Of a DNA stretch of 64,000 nucleotides, positions 1 through 9,710 are shown piece by piece; position 1 is the first letter of the stretch; each line of letters starts with the position of its first letter. A model generated the notes under the pieces. That model was not told the DNA's origin and made no database searches. It worked only from the letters and a program-made list of their open reading frames with translations. A program made the translations under genes and the position numbers. The stretch is from Atribacter laminatus. Lineage in GTDB: Bacteria > Atribacterota > Atribacteria > Atribacterales > Atribacteraceae. The stretch is from NCBI RefSeq assembly GCF_015775515.1, contig NZ_CP065383.1, positions 1,736,001-1,800,000 of the forward strand. The letters run 5' to 3'.

Positions 1-300
1 GATGGCAAGGTGATTCAGGGAGGAAACATCGAAAACGCTTCTCTGGGGTTGTCGGTTTGTGCAGAAAGAGTTGCTCTTTTTAAGGCAGTATCTATGGGAT
101 ATGCTACCTTCACACGACTGGCAGTCGTTTCATCCGGCCAAGACTATTGCCTTCCTTGCGGTGCCTGTCGGCAAGTTTTGTATGAGTTTGCACCTTATCT
201 TGAAATAGTGGCTGCCCGACATGACGGTGATTATCAAATTTACACCTTGGATGAACTCTTGCCCCACCCTTTTCAGTTTAAACCCGAAAAAGGGGAATAG
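1..300 (+). CDS. cdd: Cytidine deaminase, C-terminal part
   Basis: Pyrimidine-salvage enzyme that hydrolyses cytidine and deoxycytidine to uridine and deoxyuridine. The frame is open from base 1, so the true start lies left of the window and the GTG at base 10 is an internal valine codon. Visible are NIENAS, the first zinc/catalytic motif CAE (Glu is the proton shuttle) and PCGACRQ, which gives two more zinc-binding cysteines. A three-Cys zinc site is typical of the small tetrameric class of about 130 residues, of which 99 are seen here. It ends three bases before era, a common gene order. Confidence 0.95.
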   Translation, partial: DGKVIQGGNIENASLGLSVCAERVALFKAVSMGYATFTRLAVVSSGQDYCLPCGACRQVLYEFAPYLEIVAARHDGDYQIYTLDELLPHPFQFKPEKGE

Positions 301-303
301 GCC

Positions 304-1200
304 ATGGAAGATCAGATCGGTTTTCGTTCTGGCTTTGTAACCATTTGGGGAAGGCCAAATGTTGGAAAATCTACCCTTCTCAACAGCCTTTTAAAATATA
401 AAATCACCATTGTCAGCGATAAGCCTCAAACCACACGTAAAAATATAAAGGGAATTTTAAATCGACCCGATTGCCAAATCGTTTTTATCGATACTCCAGG
501 ATTTCATATCCCAGCTGACCCTCTTGGAGAATTTCTTTCCAATCAATGGAAAAGTTCGCTTCCCGATGCCGATTGTTTACTCTATATAACCACCCCCGGT
601 GTTTCAATTGATACCGATAGAACCTATCTAAAAGAGATTCGAGATTTTCACCATCCAATTCTATTGGTCGTGAATAAAATTGATTTATTTAAGAAAGAAA
701 CAATACAAAAAACCATTCAGGAATTTTCCCAGCATTTTTCATTTTACGATATTTTTGAGGTTTCAGCTTTAAAAGGTGTTGGGTTGGAGCAATTAATCCA
801 AAAAGTCCTAAATCTCCTTCCTTTCGGACCACCCTATTTTGATAAGGAACAAATTTCTGATGTATATGAGAGAGATATTGTTGCAGAAATTATTCGTGAA
901 AAAGTTTGGCATAATATTCACCAAGAAATCCCTTATGGAGTGGAAGTGCGAGTTGAGGAATTTAAAGAGAAAGAGGATTTGGTTTCCATTCGAGCTATAA
1001 TTTATGTTGAGAAGGATTCCCACCGAAAAATTATTATCGGGGGGAAGGGAAGTATGATTAAAAGAATTGGTTCCGAAGCTAGAAAGGACCTGGAGGAATT
1101 TTTTAGAAAAAAAGTGTTTTTGGATTTATGGGTTAAAACTCAGTTGAACTGGAGAAAAAAACCTGATGTTCTCAGAAGATGGGGTTATACATTCTTATGA
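304..1200 (+). CDS. era: GTPase Era, ribosome biogenesis
   Basis: Era binds 16S rRNA near its 3' end and helps 30S subunit maturation. The GTPase domain shows G1 GRPNVGKST at residues 16-24, G3 DTPG at 63-66 and G4 NKID near 125. The C-terminal part is the KH RNA-binding domain, with IIGGKGSMIKRIG as its GxxG-containing loop. The length of 298 residues is normal for the family. The ATG at 304 follows GGGGAATAG, which can serve as ribosome-binding site. The stop overlaps the recO start (ATGA), so the two are translationally coupled. Confidence 0.97.
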   Translation: MEDQIGFRSGFVTIWGRPNVGKSTLLNSLLKYKITIVSDKPQTTRKNIKGILNRPDCQIVFIDTPGFHIPADPLGEFLSNQWKSSLPDADCLLYITTPGVSIDTDRTYLKEIRDFHHPILLVVNKIDLFKKETIQKTIQEFSQHFSFYDIFEVSALKGVGLEQLIQKVLNLLPFGPPYFDKEQISDVYERDIVAEIIREKVWHNIHQEIPYGVEVRVEEFKEKEDLVSIRAIIYVEKDSHRKIIIGGKGSMIKRIGSEARKDLEEFFRKKVFLDLWVKTQLNWRKKPDVLRRWGYTFL

Positions 1201-1964
1201 TGAAAACTGGTCGTTACTGGAAAGATCAAGGAATTGTTTTAAAAAGTATAAATTATGGTGAATTAGATAGAATTGTTACCCTTTTTACTCGAAAAAAGGG
1301 GAAGATTAGCGCTATAGCCAAAGGAGCCAGGAAAGTAGGGAACCGATTTGGCCCGGCTCTTGACTGCCCAGCAATTTCGAATTTTATGTTTTATGATGGT
1401 CGGGGAATGCCGGTTCTTTCTCAGGCAGATATTGTGGATTGTTATCGAGGAATTGGCAAGAAAACCAATCAGTGGGTTTTTGCCAATTATCTTTTGTATG
1501 TCATTGACCGTTGTTATGAGCCTGAAGAATCCGATGAGAGGATTTTTGAAACCGTTCTATTTTATCTTGATTTATCGATGAAGTGCGAGAACTTTAATAT
1601 TTTCACTTTAAAATTTCGTATCGATTTGATTCGATATTTGGGATTTTTCCCTCGGATACGAGCTTGTGCAGTTTGCGGGAATCCTTTCAAGAAAATTCCT
1701 CCTGGATGGAGTTCAGCATCCGGCGGCGTGATTTGTGAAAAATGCTCGTCTTCGATACCTGATCTTCATTATTTACCCCCTGATATGATGGTTCTCTTGG
1801 GCAAGTTAATGACCTTTTCCTGTGCTTCGTGTCTATCGATTCAACTGAGAGAAAACCAGTTTGCCTATCTCGATCGACTGGTATCCGAGTATCTCACTTA
1901 CCATGTTGAAAAAAAAATTACCGAATGGAAAGTATTTCTCGAACGTTTTCAAGAAGTAAGTTGA
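1197..1964 (+). CDS. recO: DNA repair protein RecO
   Basis: RecO is the recombination mediator that, with RecR, loads RecA on SSB-coated single-stranded DNA. The N-terminal OB-fold is recognisable (DQGIVLKSINYGELDRIV, KGARK), and the C-terminal half carries a zinc-type cluster, CAVCGNPF followed by CEKC. I chose the ATG at 1197, which overlaps the era stop as ATGA and gives 255 residues. An in-frame ATG at 1179 would overlap era further and lies in conserved Era coding sequence. The next gene, glyQ, follows without a visible terminator. Confidence 0.92.
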   Translation: MMKTGRYWKDQGIVLKSINYGELDRIVTLFTRKKGKISAIAKGARKVGNRFGPALDCPAISNFMFYDGRGMPVLSQADIVDCYRGIGKKTNQWVFANYLLYVIDRCYEPEESDERIFETVLFYLDLSMKCENFNIFTLKFRIDLIRYLGFFPRIRACAVCGNPFKKIPPGWSSASGGVICEKCSSSIPDLHYLPPDMMVLLGKLMTFSCASCLSIQLRENQFAYLDRLVSEYLTYHVEKKITEWKVFLERFQEVS

Positions 1965-1995
1965 CACCCATAATGGCAACTGATATATTAATTCC

Positions 1996-2901
1996 TTGGT
2001 GTGTTTTGGGGTAGGTGATGATACTATATACTTTCAAGATATAATTTTAACCCTCAGTCAATTTTGGAAAAAAAACGGCTGCATTATACAACAACCATAT
2101 GATATTGAAGTTGGTGCCGGAACCATGAACCCGGCAACCTTTCTCAGGGTGATTGGACCAGAACCCTGGGGTGTGGCTTATTGCGAACCTTCACGACGGC
2201 CAGCGGACGGACGTTATGGAGAAAATCCAAACCGACTTTATCAGCACTATCAATATCAGGTAATCATCAAACCGTCACCATCCGATATTCAGAATATTTA
2301 TCTCAACAGTTTATATGAGTTAGGCATTAATCCAGCTGAACACGATATCCGTTTTGTTGAAGATAACTGGGAATCTCCCACTCTAGGAGCCTGGGGCTTA
2401 GGATGGGAAGTGTGGTTGGATGGGATGGAAATCACCCAATTTACCTATTTCCAACAAGCTGGAGGCTTAGATCTTAAACCAATATCAGTGGAAATTACCT
2501 ATGGTTTAGAACGAATCACCATGTATTTACAAGAAAAAGAGAATGTTTTTGATATTCAATGGAATGAAACCCTCACTTATGGTGACGTTCGTTGGCAGGA
2601 AGAACGAGAACACTCGATTTATAGCTTTGAACATAACGGAACTGATATTCTTTTTAAGCTTTTTGAGTCCTATGAAAAGGAAGCTCAGCGGCTCTTGGAA
2701 AAAGAACTGGTTATGCCAGCTTATGATTATATATTGAAATGCTCTCATACTTTTAATCTTCTTGACTCCCGGGGTGGAATCAGCGTTCTGGAAAGAAGTC
2801 AGTATATGGGGAGAATTCGACAACTTGCCAACCAGTGTGCCCGTCTTTATTTCCAACAAAGAGAGAAAATGGGTTTTCCCTGGTTAAAAAAGTCAAATTA
2901 G
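1996..2901 (+). CDS. glyQ: Glycyl-tRNA synthetase alpha subunit
   Basis: Alpha chain of the heterotetrameric glycyl-tRNA synthetase, which carries the class II catalytic core for glycine activation. Family motifs include [36 protein letters not shown] and [19 protein letters not shown]. The conserved N-terminus of GlyQ is normally [10 protein letters not shown]. Here the residue before YFQD is encoded by ATA at 2026, six bases after a good Shine-Dalgarno AGGTGAT (2013-2019). The nearest in-frame standard starts, TTG 1996 and GTG 1999, lie upstream of that site and have no ribosome-binding site of their own. I keep 1996 as outer bound but think translation may begin at the AUA. Confidence 0.95.
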   Translation: MVCFGVGDDTIYFQDIILTLSQFWKKNGCIIQQPYDIEVGAGTMNPATFLRVIGPEPWGVAYCEPSRRPADGRYGENPNRLYQHYQYQVIIKPSPSDIQNIYLNSLYELGINPAEHDIRFVEDNWESPTLGAWGLGWEVWLDGMEITQFTYFQQAGGLDLKPISVEITYGLERITMYLQEKENVFDIQWNETLTYGDVRWQEEREHSIYSFEHNGTDILFKLFESYEKEAQRLLEKELVMPAYDYILKCSHTFNLLDSRGGISVLERSQYMGRIRQLANQCARLYFQQREKMGFPWLKKSN

Positions 2902-2914
2902 GTGAAGGTTAATC

Positions 2915-5020
2915 ATGACGAAAACAAGAGATTTCCTTTTAGAAATTGGAGTTGAAGAGCTGCCTTCTAGTTTAATCTCGTCGATATTTGAGGAAACCAA
3001 AAGTCGGTTTATCGAAAAATTGAAGGAATCACGGCTCCATTATGAGGATTTGTATTTAGTCGGTACTCCTCGAAGAATTGCCCTTATTATTAAAGAGCTA
3101 CAAGAACGCCAAGAGCCTTTGATTTTGGAAGTAAAGGGACCGGCAGCTAAGGTTGGCTTTTCTCCTGATGGAGAAGCTTTACAACCTGCTCTGGCATTTG
3201 CACGGGCTCAAGGCATAGACCCTCAAAGCCTTTTCATAAAAGAAACCGAGCGGGGGAAATATGTTTTTGGAAAAAAAATAAGAGATGGGCAACCATCCAG
3301 GGATGTATTGATCCAACTCTGTCCGGTTGTTTTACGTTCTTTAAACTTTCCTCGTTCCATGCTTTGGGGAGAGGGAGACTATCGTTTTGTTCGCCCCATT
3401 CGTTGGTTGGTAGCAATATTTGGAGAAGATGAAATTCCACTCTCGGTGGCTAGCGTTTCTACTTCTCGTTTCACCCACGGACATCGATTTTTATCAAAAA
3501 ACTCTCAAGCTTTAAATAAAGCAGCCGATTATTTTACAACATTGGAAAGTCTCAAAGTTATAGTTGATCCGATTCAAAGAAGGACAATGATTGAGGAAGC
3601 ATTGGATAGAGAAGTGAAAAAGATTGATGGTCATTGGTTGAGAGATGAGGACCTCATAAATGAAGTTACCTTTTTAGTCGAATATCCCGATGCAGCTTTG
3701 GGAAATTTTAATGAAAAATATTTACAACTTCCAGCTTGCGTTCTCACCACGGTGATGAAACATCACCAAAAATATTTTGCCTGTGTTGATGATGAGGGAA
3801 AATTGCTTTCCCGGTTTTTAGTGGTTTTGAATCGACCGGCTTTTGGATGTGAGAAAATTATTCATGGAAATGAGAGAGTATTAAAAGCTCGACTCGAAGA
3901 TGCTTTGTTCTTTTTTACCGAAGACCAGAAAAAAAAATTAGAACAGAGAACCAAGTCTTTAAAAGGAATAGTTTTTCAAGAAGGATTAGGAACCATGTGG
4001 GAAAAAACCCTCCGATTAAAATATTTAGTTGAACGATTGGGTGCTTGTTTCCCAGGCAATGAAAATTCTCTCTCCCACTTAGAGCGAGCTGCTCTTTTAG
4101 CAAAAACCGATTTAACCTGTGAAATGGTTAAAGAATTACCGGAGTTACAGGGACACATGGGAAAGGTTTATGCTCAATTAGACGGTGAAAATGAGGAAGT
4201 CGCTACAGCTATTAAAGAGCAATACCTCCCCTCCCCGGGACAGGAAGACTACCCGGAAACTTTCACCGGGTGCATTCTTTCCCTTGCTGATAAAATGGAT
4301 AATATAGTTTCCAGTTTTTCTTTGGGGAGAGTACCAAGCGGTTCAACTGATCCTTTTGGATTAAGAAGACAAGCTCAGGGGATTCTTAATATTTTATTAA
4401 ACCGTCGTTGGTATTCAAACTTGCGAGACTGGATTAGTTGGAACTTAACAATTTTAAAAGAACAAGGGTTTGTGAATCCCGATCCCTCGGTGACCAATGA
4501 TATTATTCAATTTATCATTGGTCGATTTCGTTTTTATTTGTTAGAAACAGGAATAAATTACTCAATCATCAATGCAGTAATAAGTGTATCTTGTGATGAT
4601 GTCTATGATATTTACCTGCGGATTCATGCACTTCAAAAATTATTCGATAATGAAAGGAAATTTTTTGAAGATATTATTACCGGGTATTCTCGAGCCAACA
4701 ACATCACCAAAAATTTTCAAGAGCTTTCCTTAGTAGATACCAATCTCTTTGAAGAAGAAGTAGAACACCAACTTTACAAAACACTACAAAGCATAGAAAA
4801 AGAATTTTATCCGGCAATCCAACGAGGCGATTATATTTATGCTTGTGAGTCTTTTTCAGCTGTTGTCCCAGTACTCAACAACTTTTTTGACGATGTATTG
4901 GTTATGACCGAATCTGAATCAGTACGCAATAATCGCCTGTCGATGTTAAAAAATATTGTTGAACTCTGGCAACCCATAGCCGATCTTTCTCAGATCGTTA
5001 TTGAGGAGGGATCCAGGTGA
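2915..5020 (+). CDS. glyS: Glycyl-tRNA synthetase beta subunit
   Basis: Beta chain of the alpha2beta2 glycyl-tRNA synthetase, which supplies tRNA recognition. It starts with the family signature LLEIGVEELPSSLI and contains TPRRIAL, PRSMLWGEGDYRFVRPIRWLVAIF, the HD-like HHQKYFACVDDEGKL and GREIVNGNERVLKARLEDALFF-type sequence near residue 310-330; the C-terminal part resembles an anticodon-binding module. At 701 residues it has the usual length. The ATG at 2915 is preceded by AGGTGAAGG. Its stop overlaps the GTG start of the next gene (GTGA), so expression is coupled to the pyruvate phosphate dikinase regulator. Confidence 0.96.
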   Translation: MTKTRDFLLEIGVEELPSSLISSIFEETKSRFIEKLKESRLHYEDLYLVGTPRRIALIIKELQERQEPLILEVKGPAAKVGFSPDGEALQPALAFARAQGIDPQSLFIKETERGKYVFGKKIRDGQPSRDVLIQLCPVVLRSLNFPRSMLWGEGDYRFVRPIRWLVAIFGEDEIPLSVASVSTSRFTHGHRFLSKNSQALNKAADYFTTLESLKVIVDPIQRRTMIEEALDREVKKIDGHWLRDEDLINEVTFLVEYPDAALGNFNEKYLQLPACVLTTVMKHHQKYFACVDDEGKLLSRFLVVLNRPAFGCEKIIHGNERVLKARLEDALFFFTEDQKKKLEQRTKSLKGIVFQEGLGTMWEKTLRLKYLVERLGACFPGNENSLSHLERAALLAKTDLTCEMVKELPELQGHMGKVYAQLDGENEEVATAIKEQYLPSPGQEDYPETFTGCILSLADKMDNIVSSFSLGRVPSGSTDPFGLRRQAQGILNILLNRRWYSNLRDWISWNLTILKEQGFVNPDPSVTNDIIQFIIGRFRFYLLETGINYSIINAVISVSCDDVYDIYLRIHALQKLFDNERKFFEDIITGYSRANNITKNFQELSLVDTNLFEEEVEHQLYKTLQSIEKEFYPAIQRGDYIYACESFSAVVPVLNNFFDDVLVMTESESVRNNRLSMLKNIVELWQPIADLSQIVIEEGSR

Positions 5021-5877
5021 GTTCCGAATTAAGTGATTTTATGACCAGTGATGATTTCAGTATATTTGTGGTTTCTGATGGAACGGGCAAGACTGCCTAT
5101 TTGGCAGTACAAGCAGCACTTGCTCAGTTTGATCTCCCTCGAGTTAAAATTTTACGATTTGATCATGTAAAAAATAAAGAAGAAATCTTTAGTATACTCG
5201 ACATGACACGCCCTCATAAGGATTTGGTGATTTATACTCTGGTCAATGATGATTTTGTTCAAGCGCTGGTTACCGAATCACTTCATCGCCGAATTTTAGT
5301 ATTGGATTTGTTGAGCCCAATTGTTAATTCTATACGAAAACTGTCCACTCGATCCCCACGGGGAGAGCCGGGTTTGCTTCATAGCTCCGATGGAGAATCA
5401 GTGGCAATTACTGAAGCGGTAGAATATGCATTGGCGGAAAGTACTGGAGTAAGCTTTTCTCGTCTGAATGAGGCACAGGTCATCATCCTTACCGTTTGGT
5501 TCCCCCACCGTGACGATTGCGTAATGCAATTGGCAAAAAAGGGAATAAAATGTGGTTTTATGATGTTGAACCCTGATCTTCCTCTTCCCCAAAACTTGAA
5601 AGATGTTTTGGGGAAAGACCAGGGGAAAGTAATTATTGGCTTTATCATGGAACCTGGTTTTTTACAAAAGGTCCGCAATGAACGCATTATGAACCTGGGT
5701 TTGAATTACATGGAATACAAATCCAATCAAGAGGTTGTTCATCAAGAAATTGAATTTGCACGAGACATATATAAGAAGTTAAACTGTCCAGTGATTGATA
5801 TCACCAGTTTAAATAGTAAAGATATAATCAATCAGATTTTGCTTAAAATTCAAAAGCAAAGGGAGGAAGCAGAATGA
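5017..5877 (+). CDS. Divergent PpsR/PDRP-like regulator of pyruvate phosphate dikinase
   Basis: Homologue of the DUF299 bifunctional kinase/pyrophosphorylase that inactivates and reactivates PPDK by ADP-dependent phosphorylation of a threonine beside the catalytic histidine. The assignment rests on the N-terminal VVSDGTGKTA, the FDHVKNKEEI and VIYTLVNDD segments, the PGLLH region and its position overlapping ppdK. Odd: where the family has the ADP-binding loop GVSRTSKTP, this protein reads LTVWFPHRDDCV (about residues 158-170), with intact flanks and no sign of a local frameshift. The reaction direction or nucleotide use may therefore differ, or the protein may be a non-catalytic regulator. 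Start GTG 5017 follows GGAGGGATCCAG. Confidence 0.8.
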   Translation: MSSELSDFMTSDDFSIFVVSDGTGKTAYLAVQAALAQFDLPRVKILRFDHVKNKEEIFSILDMTRPHKDLVIYTLVNDDFVQALVTESLHRRILVLDLLSPIVNSIRKLSTRSPRGEPGLLHSSDGESVAITEAVEYALAESTGVSFSRLNEAQVIILTVWFPHRDDCVMQLAKKGIKCGFMMLNPDLPLPQNLKDVLGKDQGKVIIGFIMEPGFLQKVRNERIMNLGLNYMEYKSNQEVVHQEIEFARDIYKKLNCPVIDITSLNSKDIINQILLKIQKQREEAE

Positions 5878-8546
5878 AGAAGTACGTTTATTTTTTTGGT
5901 GAAGGCGATGCATCAATGAAGATGCTTTTGGGCGGAAAAGGTGCCAATCTTGCTGAAATGACCAGAATAGGTCTCCCCGTCCCTCCAGGATTTACCATTA
6001 ACACTGAAGCTTGCCATCATTATTACAAAAACAACGAAACTTGGCCCGAAGGACTTGAAGAAGAGGTAAAAAAGAACTTAGTTGAACTGGAAAAGAAGTC
6101 GCAAAAAAAATTTGGAGATCCAGTAAACCCGCTATTGGTTTCTGTTCGCTCTGGTGCTCCGGCATCCATGCCAGGCATGATGGATACGGTTTTAAATTTG
6201 GGTTTGAATGAAAGCTCTCTCCAGGGCCTAATAAAGCTAACTGGTAATGAGCGGTTTGCCCTCGATTGTTACCGACGTTTTATCCAAATGTTTGGTGATG
6301 TGGTTATGGGGGTCGACCACGATAAATACGAAGAAATTCTCAGTGATGTTAAAAAACAGGTTGGTGCCAGGCTTGATACCGACCTCACTGCTGAAAACCT
6401 AAAAGTTGTTATTTCACGGTATAAAGAACTGTATAAAAAGGTGACCGGTGAAGATTTCCCTCAAGAGCCGTTTAATCAGTTAAAAAAATCCATCAATGCT
6501 GTTTTCAGTTCTTGGAATAACAAAAGAGCGATTACCTACCGAAAGATAAATAAAATTCCAGAAAGCTGGGGAACCGCAGTCAACGTTCAAATGATGGCTT
6601 TTGGGAACATGGGCAATGATTCGGGAACCGGTGTTGGTTTTACTCGCAATCCGTCAACCGGTATAAAAGAGTTTTATGGAGAATACTTGGTTAACGCTCA
6701 GGGTGAAGATGTGGTAGCCGGTATTCGAACTCCGAAAGCAATTAAGGATATGGGACAGGATCTTCCGGCGGCCTTTGAAGATCTGAAGAAGATTTACTCT
6801 ATACTTGAAGAACATTATCGGGATATGCAGGATTTTGAGTTTACCATTGAAAAAGGAAAGCTTTATATGCTTCAAACCCGAACCGGGAAACGAACCACTC
6901 AGGCAGCCATTAAAATAGCTGTAGACATGGTGAGTGAAGGATTAATTGACAAGAAAACAGCTGTAAAACGAATTGATCCAGCTTCTCTCAATCAACTCCT
7001 TCATCCACAGATTGACCGTAGTGTTTCATTGAAAGTTATTGCCAAAGGACTTCCGGCTTCTCCTGGTGCAGCTAGTGGAAAGGTTTATTTTGATGCTGAT
7101 GATGCCGAACGGGTAGCCAACGAAGGAACCAAAGTTATCTTGGTTCGTCCTGAGACCACCCCTGATGACATCCACGGTGTTGTTGCTGCTCAGGGAGTTT
7201 TAACCAGCCGAGGTGGAATGACCAGTCACGCTGCAGTGGTGGCCCGAGGAATGGGAAAACCCTGTGTTGCCGGCTGTGAAGCGGTAGCTATCGATCTTGA
7301 TAAAAAGCAATTCCAAGTCAACTCTTTGGTCGTCAAAGAAGGAGACTTTATCAGCATCGATGGTGGGAAAGGCGAAGTTATTTTGGGACAAGCTAAAACC
7401 ATTCCGCCGCAACTTTCCGATGATTTCCAAAAGCTTTTAGGTTGGGCTGATAGTATTCGAAAGCTGGGTGTTCGTGCTAATGCCGATACGCCAAATGATG
7501 CTCGTAAAGCAATTGAATTCGGTGCCGAAGGTATTGGTTTGTGCCGGACCGAGCATATGTTCATGGCACCCGATCGTTTACCAGCAGTGCAAGAAATGAT
7601 CATGGCTCAGAATGTAGAAGAACGGAAAAAAGCCTTGGCAAAAATAGAACCAATGCAAAAAGGTGATTTTAAAGAAATTTTTAAGGTTATGGAAGGAAAA
7701 CCGGTGACCGTCCGCTTAATCGATCCTCCACTCCACGAGTTCCTCCCCAAATTGGAGGACTTGCTGGTTGAAGTAACCACTTTACGGGTGAAGGGAATCA
7801 GTGGTCCTGAATTAGAGGAAAAAGAGAAAATGCTCAAGATCGTTCGTGGACTTCATGAAACCAACCCGATGTTAGGTCTCCGTGGTTGCCGATTGGGAAT
7901 TGTATACCCAGAAATTGTCGAGATGCAGGTCCGGGCAATTATCGATGCAGCCTGTGAGCTGGATAAAGAAGGAGTGAAAGTCCTTCCAGAAATTATGATT
8001 CCATTGGTAGGCCACCAGAACGAGATTAAAATTCAAAAAGAAATTTTGGAAAAAATTGCTAAAGAAACTCTAGATCGACATCAATCGAAAGTTCAGTATA
8101 AATTTGGAACCATGATTGAAATCCCTCGAGCAGCAATAGTTGCCGATCAGATTGCTGAATACGCCGAATTTTTCTCCTTTGGAACCAACGATTTAACCCA
8201 GATGACGTTTGGGTACAGCCGTGATGACGCTGAAGGCAAATTCCTTTTCTTCTATGAAGAAAATGGTATTCTGCCTGAGGATCCTTTTCAATCCATCGAT
8301 CTTGATGGAGTTGGTGAATTAATGAAAATGGGTGTTCAGAAAGGAAGACAAGTCCGACCGGATCTCAAATGCGGGATCTGCGGTGAACATGGTGGAGATC
8401 CGAATTCGGTTATATTCTGCCACACCATTGGATTAAACTATGTCAGCTGTTCACCTTTCCGAGTTCCTTTGGCTCGTTTGGCGGCCGCTCATGCGGTAAT
8501 CGAAGATGAGGGAAAGGTTAGGGATACTTCTAAGTTCGATAAATAA
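5874..8546 (+). CDS. ppdK: Pyruvate, phosphate dikinase
   Basis: PPDK interconverts pyruvate, ATP and phosphate with PEP, AMP and PPi. The N-terminal ATP-grasp domain begins with GEGDASMKMLLGGKGANLAEM and has VSVRSGAPASMPGMMDTVLN. The swivelling domain carries GGMTSHAAVVARGMGKPCV with phospho-carrier His near residue 452 and the regulatory Thr two residues before it. The TIM-barrel domain has GLCRTEHMF, SFGTNDLTQM and CGICGEHGGDP with the catalytic Cys near 832. At 890 residues it is full length. The start overlaps the ppsR-like gene (ATGA). With the membrane pyrophosphatase downstream it fits a PPi-linked glycolysis. A terminator follows. Confidence 0.98.
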   Translation: MKKYVYFFGEGDASMKMLLGGKGANLAEMTRIGLPVPPGFTINTEACHHYYKNNETWPEGLEEEVKKNLVELEKKSQKKFGDPVNPLLVSVRSGAPASMPGMMDTVLNLGLNESSLQGLIKLTGNERFALDCYRRFIQMFGDVVMGVDHDKYEEILSDVKKQVGARLDTDLTAENLKVVISRYKELYKKVTGEDFPQEPFNQLKKSINAVFSSWNNKRAITYRKINKIPESWGTAVNVQMMAFGNMGNDSGTGVGFTRNPSTGIKEFYGEYLVNAQGEDVVAGIRTPKAIKDMGQDLPAAFEDLKKIYSILEEHYRDMQDFEFTIEKGKLYMLQTRTGKRTTQAAIKIAVDMVSEGLIDKKTAVKRIDPASLNQLLHPQIDRSVSLKVIAKGLPASPGAASGKVYFDADDAERVANEGTKVILVRPETTPDDIHGVVAAQGVLTSRGGMTSHAAVVARGMGKPCVAGCEAVAIDLDKKQFQVNSLVVKEGDFISIDGGKGEVILGQAKTIPPQLSDDFQKLLGWADSIRKLGVRANADTPNDARKAIEFGAEGIGLCRTEHMFMAPDRLPAVQEMIMAQNVEERKKALAKIEPMQKGDFKEIFKVMEGKPVTVRLIDPPLHEFLPKLEDLLVEVTTLRVKGISGPELEEKEKMLKIVRGLHETNPMLGLRGCRLGIVYPEIVEMQVRAIIDAACELDKEGVKVLPEIMIPLVGHQNEIKIQKEILEKIAKETLDRHQSKVQYKFGTMIEIPRAAIVADQIAEYAEFFSFGTNDLTQMTFGYSRDDAEGKFLFFYEENGILPEDPFQSIDLDGVGELMKMGVQKGRQVRPDLKCGICGEHGGDPNSVIFCHTIGLNYVSCSPFRVPLARLAAAHAVIEDEGKVRDTSKFDK

Positions 8547-8568
8547 GCACTTTTATTGAACCGAAATA

Positions 8569-8599
8569 AACCGGACTGGTCTATACCAGTCCGGTTTTT
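8569..8599 (+). terminator. Rho-independent terminator after ppdK
   Basis: An 11-bp perfect stem AACCGGACTGG / CCAGTCCGGTT with a six-base loop is followed by a T run. It closes the era-ppdK operon and separates it from dgt, whose ribosome-binding site lies at 8601. Confidence 0.93.
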
Positions 8600-8610
8600 C
8601 AGGTGATCGC

Positions 8611-9678
8611 TTGGAAATTACTACAATAAAAAAATTTTGGGAAAAATGGGAAGCTCAGACCCTCTCACCACTGGCAACCTTAAGTACCAAGAGCCGAGGG
8701 CGCGAGCGTCCCGAAAATGAGTGTGAATTGCGGAATTGCTTTCAAAGAGATCGTGACCGAATTATCCACAGCAAGTCATTTCGACGACTCAAACATAAAA
8801 GTCAGGTTTTTTTAAGTCCGGAAGGTGATCATTATCGGACCCGGCTTACTCACACCCTGGAAGTATCTCAAATTTCTCGAACTATTGCTCGAGGGTTACG
8901 GTTAAATGAGGACCTCACCGAGGCGATCAGTCTTGGTCATGATCTGGGTCATACTCCTTTTGGACATGCTGGCGAGGAAGCCCTCCAGGAAATTCGTCCA
9001 GGGGGTTTTAAACACAATGAACAGAGTTTGCGAGTTGTTGAATTTATCGAAAGAGATGGAAAGGGTCTTAATTTGACCTGGGAGGTGAGAGATGGTATTC
9101 TTCGGCATTCCAAGACCAGGGATTTGAATATGGAGAAAGTTTCAAAAGAAAATTTACCCCATACTTTGGAAGGCCAAGTAGTGAGATGGTCAGATATGAT
9201 AGCTTATGTCAATCACGATATCGATGATGCGATAAGGGCTGGTGTTATCACTCAGTGTGACCTTCCCCAGGATTGTTTAGAAATTTTGGGGGAAACCCAC
9301 CGAGAAAGAATTAATCGAATGGTGAAAGATGTTATTCTTAATAGCGTTGATAATTCTTCGGTAACCATGAGCGCTCCAGTTCGAAATGCCACCCAGAAAT
9401 TACGAAACTTTTTATTTGAAACCGTATATTTTGGTGAATATCAAAAGGTTGAAAGAGAAAAAGCGAAACGATTAATAAAAGAGCTTTATCAATTCTTTTT
9501 AGAAAATTTAAAAGTCCTTGAAAAGGAATATCGGATTAATTTATATTACCAAGATGTCAATTTAATCGTATGCGATTTTATCTCCGGGATGACCGATCGC
9601 TATGCTATGGCCATCTACCGGAAGTATTTTATTCCATTTTCCTGGCCGCAGGAAGGAATGGGAAAAGAAATCAACTGA
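8611..9678 (+). CDS. dgt: dGTP triphosphohydrolase-like HD-domain protein
   Basis: HD-superfamily dNTP triphosphohydrolase that cleaves dGTP or other dNTPs to nucleoside and triphosphate and so shapes dNTP pools. Metal-site motifs are RLTHTLEV, the HD pair in [19 protein letters not shown], and [15 protein letters not shown] (last metal Asp). The N-terminal [20 protein letters not shown] is typical of the short (about 350-residue) class. The TTG at 8611 is preceded by AGGTGATC at 8601-8608, a perfect match to the 16S rRNA tail. Substrate specificity cannot be read from sequence. Confidence 0.93.
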   Translation: MEITTIKKFWEKWEAQTLSPLATLSTKSRGRERPENECELRNCFQRDRDRIIHSKSFRRLKHKSQVFLSPEGDHYRTRLTHTLEVSQISRTIARGLRLNEDLTEAISLGHDLGHTPFGHAGEEALQEIRPGGFKHNEQSLRVVEFIERDGKGLNLTWEVRDGILRHSKTRDLNMEKVSKENLPHTLEGQVVRWSDMIAYVNHDIDDAIRAGVITQCDLPQDCLEILGETHRERINRMVKDVILNSVDNSSVTMSAPVRNATQKLRNFLFETVYFGEYQKVEREKAKRLIKELYQFFLENLKVLEKEYRINLYYQDVNLIVCDFISGMTDRYAMAIYRKYFIPFSWPQEGMGKEIN

Positions 9679-9710
9679 ATGAATTGGAATTCAGAAGGGA
9701 GGATTATATT

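Noticed and set aside
9570-9710. N-terminal extension of the pyrophosphatase frame into dgt
   Set aside because: The sequence overlaps conserved dgt codons in another frame, lacks a ribosome-binding site and is not membrane-like; GTG 9711 has AAGGGAGG.
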